From Burkholderiaceae bacterium (GTDB lineage Bacteria > Pseudomonadota > Gammaproteobacteria > Burkholderiales > Burkholderiaceae_E), in NCBI GenBank assembly GCA_024637155.1, contig JAGXFR010000028.1, positions 1 through 64,000 on the forward strand: a DNA stretch of 64,000 nt, written 5' to 3'. Positions 60,132-64,000 of the stretch are shown one piece after another. The translations under genes were made by a program, and so were the position numbers. The notes beneath the pieces were generated by a model. That model saw only the letters and a program-made list of their open reading frames with translations. It had not been told where the DNA came from and made no database searches. Position 1 is the stretch's first letter; every line of letters starts with the position of its first letter.

Positions 60132-60184
60132 GGTCAGGCGGCCGCGCCGAGCGGGTAACGAGCCGCGAACGCGGACGCCTGACC
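60132..60184 (-). repeat. Hairpin A, right end of copy 2
   Basis: Outer stem GGTCAGGCG/CGCCTGACC, middle CCGCG/CGCGG, inner GCGG/CCGC, loop GTAACGAG on the plus strand. Outer stem identical to copy 1, interior changed with pairing kept. Confidence 0.85.
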
Positions 60185-60223
60185 GCAGCGCGCACCAACG
60201 AATGAGCGCGTCCCTCGCCCGCC

Positions 60224-60679
60224 CTACTTTGCTCCACGCCGGTGCCGCCGCACCAGCCGCGCAAGCGCCTGCTGCAGTGGAGTAAGTGCTCGCTTGCCGG
60301 GCCCGGAGGGGGTTCCGATGGCTTCGAAGGCGGCCAGCGCGCTCTCCGGAATGTGCCGCGGCGTCCAGGCGGGCGCGGGGGGCGGGCGAATCGAGCGTTG
60401 CGGCCGGAATCGGATTCGATTAACCTGTAGCGAGGTTCCCTGGAGCGCAACGAGCAGCGAGGGCTCGAGTTGACGGCATTTGGCCGCCGCGCCCGACGAT
60501 CGTGTCGCCACGGTCAGCGTGTCGCCTTCGATCGCGACAACGGCCAGCCCCAGTTCTGGCGCGGCGCGCTGCAATGCGGCTTCGAGTCGCAGCAGCGTAT
60601 CGACCCGTTGCGCGGCATCACGATAGCTCGGGTCGGTGCCGAGCCAGTCCAGGACCTGTTTGGGAACGCTTCGTTGCAT
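60224..60679 (-). CDS. dciA: DciA (DUF721), replicative helicase loader
   Basis: Protein of 151 aa of the DUF721 family; DciA loads the DnaB helicase in most bacteria lacking DnaC. The conserved core includes LDWLGTDPSYRDAAQRVDTLLRLEAALQ and LTVATRSSGAAAKCRQLEPSLLVAL, where the KCRQLEPSLL part is typical of the DUF721 domain. The C-terminal tail is basic. The start is ATG 60679; longer in-frame sequence upstream overlaps the divergent peptidase gene. Its position between lpxC and secA, opposite in strand, is conserved in many proteobacteria. Confidence 0.85.
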   Translation of the reverse strand: MQRSVPKQVLDWLGTDPSYRDAAQRVDTLLRLEAALQRAAPELGLAVVAIEGDTLTVATRSSGAAAKCRQLEPSLLVALQGTSLQVNRIRFRPQRSIRPPPAPAWTPRHIPESALAAFEAIGTPSGPGKRALTPLQQALARLVRRHRRGAK

Positions 60680-60734
60680 CGGGAATTCACGACTCCTGAG
60701 CGAACAACGATAACAGAGTGGGAGCGGTAACGGC

Positions 60735-61766
60735 TTGCAGATCATCCTGGTCCATCCGCGTCTGAGCAAGGCGCGGACCATCACGGTTTCCCGCGGGATG
60801 CTTGCCGCCGGAGTCGCCGCACTGGTTCTGATTCTCGCGGTGGGTTCCGGGTTGCTCTCCTGGGCGACGCTGCGCCATGCTGATGAACTGCGGGCGCGTC
60901 TGGCAGGTTCCTGGCTTGGCGCGACCGTTGCGGTGCCGGCACCGGGCGCCGATCCCAACTACGTGCGCCAGAACATCGACGCGCTTGCGGTCCGACTCGG
61001 CCAGATTCAGGCGCAGCTCGCCGGACTGGATGCGCTCGGCGATCGCCTCGTCGCGACGATCGGGTGGAAGGTGCCCGATCCCCTGCGCTCCGGTGGCGGG
61101 GCGGGCATTGTCAAGGGCCGCGCGGGTGCGGATGCACACAGGCCGGCGCCCGCAACGTCGATGCCGGGCAAACCGTTGCCGGGTCAGGGCGGCCCCTACG
61201 CTCCGCTGCTTCCGGAACGATCCCTGATCGGACTGGCGCTGGAGATCGAGCGCGTCTCCGGTGATCTGGATCGGCGCCTCGACCAGTGGAGTCTCCTCGA
61301 GGCCGACCTCCTGTATCAGAGCGTCGCCACCAAACTGGTCCCGACCCGGGATCCGGTGCGTGAGCCTGCGCTCGGTTCCGCGTACGGGTGGCGTTCGGAT
61401 CCGTTCACGGGCAAGGCGGCGCTGCACGAGGGGCTCGATTTCAACGCCCCCGAGGGCACGCCGATCCTCGCCGCGGGGGCGGGGAGTGTCGCGAGCGTCG
61501 GCACCCATCCGGCCTACGGCCGGATGGTCGATCTGGACCATGGCGGGGGAGTCAGCACGCGCTACGCGCACGCGTCCCGGATCCATGTGCGCCAGGGGGA
61601 CATCGTGCGCCAGGACCAGTTGATCGCCGAGGTGGGCACCACCGGACGTTCGACCGGGCCGCACCTGCACTTCGAGGTCCGCGTCAACGGCGAGTCCCGC
61701 AATCCGCTGCCCTTCCTGGGGGAGGCAGGGCGCGGCAACGCGCTGGCGCTGGCGCCGCGGCGTTAG
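60735..61766 (+). CDS. M23 family (LytM-type) peptidase
   Basis: Membrane-anchored periplasmic protein of 343 aa. It has a short basic N-terminus, one membrane helix (about residues 22-45) and a coiled-coil-prone region with a Pro/Gly linker. A C-terminal M23 domain follows with zinc ligands in HEGLDFNAPEG and GPHLHFEVR, and YGWRSDPFTG before it. These residues suggest an active peptidoglycan endopeptidase rather than a degenerate EnvC-like factor. TTG 60735 gives MQIILVHPRLSKARTITVSR, which fits related proteins; ATG 60798 would cut into the helix. It precedes secA, where E. coli has secM. Confidence 0.9.
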   Translation: MQIILVHPRLSKARTITVSRGMLAAGVAALVLILAVGSGLLSWATLRHADELRARLAGSWLGATVAVPAPGADPNYVRQNIDALAVRLGQIQAQLAGLDALGDRLVATIGWKVPDPLRSGGGAGIVKGRAGADAHRPAPATSMPGKPLPGQGGPYAPLLPERSLIGLALEIERVSGDLDRRLDQWSLLEADLLYQSVATKLVPTRDPVREPALGSAYGWRSDPFTGKAALHEGLDFNAPEGTPILAAGAGSVASVGTHPAYGRMVDLDHGGGVSTRYAHASRIHVRQGDIVRQDQLIAEVGTTGRSTGPHLHFEVRVNGESRNPLPFLGEAGRGNALALAPRR

Positions 61767-61783
61767 CTTCGCGGTGCACATGG

Positions 61784-61789
61784 TAAAAT
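61784..61789 (+). promoter_or_regulatory. Candidate -10 TAAAAT upstream of secA
   Basis: TAAAAT, 67 nt before the secA ATG, in GC-rich surroundings. No clear -35 hexamer at the right distance. Confidence 0.45.
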
Positions 61790-61835
61790 CCCGCGCTTGC
61801 CCAACTGAGACAGGGGCCCGCCAGGCGCCTTGAGC

Positions 61836-61856
61836 GTGGGGGTTCCTGCGCCCCAC
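61836..61856 (+). promoter_or_regulatory. Hairpin abutting the secA start codon
   Basis: Stem GTGGGG/CCCCAC with a 9-nt loop; the 3' arm ends one base before the ATG at 61857. The only purine-rich Shine-Dalgarno-like run (GGGGG, 61838-61842) lies mostly in the 5' arm, so folding would mask it. This would suit translational control of secA, but no arrest peptide like SecM is visible upstream. Confidence 0.4.
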
Positions 61857-64000
61857 ATGATCCAGAAATTTCTCACCCGTTTCTTCGGCAGCCGCAACGA
61901 GCGGCTGTTGGCGGCCCAGCGCAAGACGGTTGAGCGAATCAACGCGCTCGAACCGGCGATGGCCGCGCTCTCCGACGAGCAGCTTGCCGCCAAGACGGTC
62001 GAATTCAGGGAGCGTCACGCCCAGGGTGAAACGCTCGACGCCTTGCTGACGGAAGCCTTCGCCGTTTGCCGGGAGGCCTCGAAGCGCTCGCTGCGCATGC
62101 GCCACTTCGACGTGCAGCTGGTCGGCGGGATCATGCTGCACAACGGGAAGATCGCCGAGATGCGCACCGGCGAGGGCAAGACCCTCACCGCGACGCTTGC
62201 CATCTATCTCAATGCGATCGCCGGCAAGGGTGCGCACATCGTCACGGTCAACGACTACCTCGCGGCCCGCGACGCGGCTTGGATGGGCAAGCTCTACCGC
62301 TTCCTCGGTCTGACCGTCGGCACGATCGTGTCGCAGCAACCCACCGACGAGAAGCGCCTCGCCTACCAGGCGGACGTGACCTACGGAACGAACAACGAGT
62401 TCGGCTTCGATTACCTGCGCGACAACATGGAGTACGCGGGCACGGACCGGCGCCAGCGCGGGCTTCACTACGCGATCGTCGACGAGGTCGATTCGATCCT
62501 GATCGACGAGGCGCGCACGCCGCTGATCATCTCGGGGCAGGCGGAAGACCACACCGAGATGTACCAGCGCATGAACTCGATTCCGGCGCTTCTCGACGAG
62601 ATGAGCGTCGAACCCAAGGTGGGCGAGCCCGACGAGCCCGGTGACTACTGGATCGATCGCAAGAGCAACCAGGTGCAGCTCTCGGAGGCTGGCCACGAAA
62701 AGGCCGAACTTCTGCTGGCCGAGAACGGCATGCTCGCTGCCGGCGCAAGTCTCTACGACACGGCGAACATCTCGCTGTTCCACCACTTGATGGCCGCACT
62801 GCGGGCACACACGCTGTTTCACCGCGACCAGCAATACGTGGTGACCAACGGCGAAGTGGTGATCGTCGACGAATTCACCGGACGGATGATGGTGGGTCGG
62901 CGCTGGTCAGACGGGCTGCACCAGGCCGTCGAGGCCAAGGAAGGCGTCGCGATTCAGGCCGAGAACCAGACGCTCGCCTCGATCACCTTCCAGAATTTCT
63001 TCCGGATGTACAAGAAGCTGGCGGGCATGACCGGGACGGCCGACACCGAGGCCTACGAATTCCAGGAGATCTACACGCTCGAGACGGTGGTGATTCCGAC
63101 GCACATGAACATGATCCGGGACGACCGCCAGGATCAGGTGTTCCGGACGGCGCGCGAGAAGTACAACGCGATCCTCGCCGACATCCGCGACTGTTACGAG
63201 CGAGTGCAACCGGTGCTGGTCGGCACCACGTCCATCGAGAATTCCGAGCTGCTCTCGGGCATGCTCGAAAAGGACGGCCTCCCGCACAACGTGCTCAACG
63301 CCAAGCAGCACGCGCGCGAGGCCGAGATTGTCGCCGAGGCCGGCCGCCCGAAGATGATCACCATCGCCACCAACATGGCGGGTCGCGGCACGGACATCGT
63401 GCTCGGGGGCAACATTTCCAAGCAGATCGAAGCGATCGAGGTCGATGAGTCGCTCGATCCGGCGCAGATCGAGGAACGGACTGCCCAGTTGCGCGCCCAG
63501 TGGCAGCAGTTACACGAGCAGGTGGTGGCCGCCGGCGGCCTGCACATCGTCGGCACCGAGCGGCACGAGTCGCGCCGGATCGACAACCAGTTGCGCGGAC
63601 GCTCCGGGCGCCAGGGTGACCCCGGCTCGTCACGCTTCTATCTGTCGATGGAAGACTCGCTGCTCAAGATCTTCGCCGGCGATCGTCTCAAGGCGATCAT
63701 GGACCGGCTCAAGCTGCCCGATGGCGAGGCGATCGAGGCGGGCATGGTGACGCGTTCGATCGAGAGCGCACAGCGCAAGGTCGAGAGCCGCAACTTCGAC
63801 ATCCGCAAGCAGCTGCTCGAATACGACGATGTCGCCAACGACCAGCGCAAGATCGTCTACGCGGATCGCAACGCGCTGCTCGACTCGGAGGATTTCTCCG
63901 AGCGAATCGCCGACCTGCGCCGGCGCGTCTTCATCGACCTGGTGCGCGAGTACGTCCCGGAGGAAAGCGTCGAGGAGCAGTGGAACGTTCCCGGGCTCGA
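61857..64000 (+). CDS. secA: Protein translocase ATPase SecA (3' end outside window)
   Basis: Motor ATPase driving preproteins through SecYEG. The first 714 codons are present, lacking roughly the last 200 residues (C-terminal helical part and zinc-binding tail). It has [18 protein letters not shown] at the N-terminus, Walker [11 protein letters not shown] near 103, and [20 protein letters not shown] near 208. The preprotein cross-linking domain follows, then [33 protein letters not shown] and [21 protein letters not shown] in the second nucleotide-binding fold. ATG 61857 lies directly behind a GC hairpin. Confidence 0.98.
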   Translation, partial: MIQKFLTRFFGSRNERLLAAQRKTVERINALEPAMAALSDEQLAAKTVEFRERHAQGETLDALLTEAFAVCREASKRSLRMRHFDVQLVGGIMLHNGKIAEMRTGEGKTLTATLAIYLNAIAGKGAHIVTVNDYLAARDAAWMGKLYRFLGLTVGTIVSQQPTDEKRLAYQADVTYGTNNEFGFDYLRDNMEYAGTDRRQRGLHYAIVDEVDSILIDEARTPLIISGQAEDHTEMYQRMNSIPALLDEMSVEPKVGEPDEPGDYWIDRKSNQVQLSEAGHEKAELLLAENGMLAAGASLYDTANISLFHHLMAALRAHTLFHRDQQYVVTNGEVVIVDEFTGRMMVGRRWSDGLHQAVEAKEGVAIQAENQTLASITFQNFFRMYKKLAGMTGTADTEAYEFQEIYTLETVVIPTHMNMIRDDRQDQVFRTAREKYNAILADIRDCYERVQPVLVGTTSIENSELLSGMLEKDGLPHNVLNAKQHAREAEIVAEAGRPKMITIATNMAGRGTDIVLGGNISKQIEAIEVDESLDPAQIEERTAQLRAQWQQLHEQVVAAGGLHIVGTERHESRRIDNQLRGRSGRQGDPGSSRFYLSMEDSLLKIFAGDRLKAIMDRLKLPDGEAIEAGMVTRSIESAQRKVESRNFDIRKQLLEYDDVANDQRKIVYADRNALLDSEDFSERIADLRRRVFIDLVREYVPEESVEEQWNVPGL

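Larger units (their letters stand above)
59611..60184 (-). repeat. Structured intergenic element, copy 2 (574 bp, inverted)
   Basis: Fills most of the gene-free gap 59537-60223. On the minus strand it has the same order as 34877-35422: A (60132-60184), B1 (59990-60036), B2 (59812-59835, inverted) and A (59611-59673, inverted). All loops are CTCGTTAC in their own orientation. Stems differ from copy 1 but remain paired. Small open frames across it are not supported as genes. It separates lpxC and the small membrane protein from minus-strand dciA. Confidence 0.85.

Noticed and set aside
59902-60285. 127-aa open frame in the lpxC-dciA gap
   Set aside because: It runs through hairpins of the repeat element and into the dciA coding region on the other strand; no ribosome-binding site and frame not kept in copy 1.

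Overview
The window is high-GC, gene-dense bacterial chromosome. By gene content and order it comes from a betaproteobacterium, most likely of the order Burkholderiales. The main reasons are: uvrA divergent from an MFS gene followed by ssb; a complete division and cell-wall (dcw) cluster with rnpB just upstream of mraZ; a peroxiredoxin gene between ftsZ and lpxC; and dciA plus an M23 peptidase gene before secA. The species cannot be named from sequence alone. I see no rRNA, tRNA, CRISPR array, prophage, insertion sequence or toxin-antitoxin pair.

Layout. 1-2807: uvrA (minus, cut by the window edge). 2951-10502: MFS transporter, ssb, FmdB-type zinc ribbon, DUF502 membrane protein, aspS, nudB, an endonuclease/exonuclease/phosphatase-family gene and a clsB-like cardiolipin synthase. 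10512-17130: a DUF429 gene, then alanine dehydrogenase, omega-amino acid:pyruvate aminotransferase, malonate/methylmalonate semialdehyde dehydrogenase and a uracil/xanthine-type permease, which together look like a beta-alanine or pyrimidine-degradation module. 17235-27225: a multi-repeat MscS-type membrane protein (minus), then a TetR regulator and the fatty-acid beta-oxidation operon it probably controls (acyl-CoA dehydrogenase, DUF2147 protein, fused hydroxyacyl-CoA dehydrogenase/enoyl-CoA hydratase, thiolase, alpha/beta hydrolase, second enoyl-CoA hydratase). 27286-39604: nitronate monooxygenase-like protein, SGNH hydrolase, B12-dependent ribonucleotide reductase, HSDL2-like SDR, glycerophosphodiesterase, YciA thioesterase, tartrate/glycerate genes ttuC-ttuD, pyrC and a FimV-like exported protein. 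39709-57732: rnpB and the dcw operon mraZ-rsmH-ftsL-ftsI-murE-murF-mraY-murD-ftsW-murG-murC-ddl-ftsQ-ftsA-ftsZ, with overlapping or closely packed genes. 57863-64000: peroxiredoxin, lpxC, a small membrane protein, dciA, an M23 peptidase and secA (cut by the window edge).

Most of the window is housekeeping. The part that ordinary gene annotation does not explain is a pair of long gene-free gaps, 34724-35595 and 59537-60223. They hold two diverged, oppositely oriented copies of one structured element of about 550-575 bp. Each copy carries four hairpins in the same order. All eight hairpins have exactly 8-nt loops of consensus CNCGKKAY (typically CTCGTTAC). The stems differ in sequence between copies but stay base-paired. 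I consider this the best candidate for something undescribed.

Other points are a CTG start for uvrA, a four-repeat 10-bp-period MraZ operator overlapping the dcw promoter, three palindromic candidate operators around tetR, and a Lys in place of the second Gly in the FtsZ signature loop.
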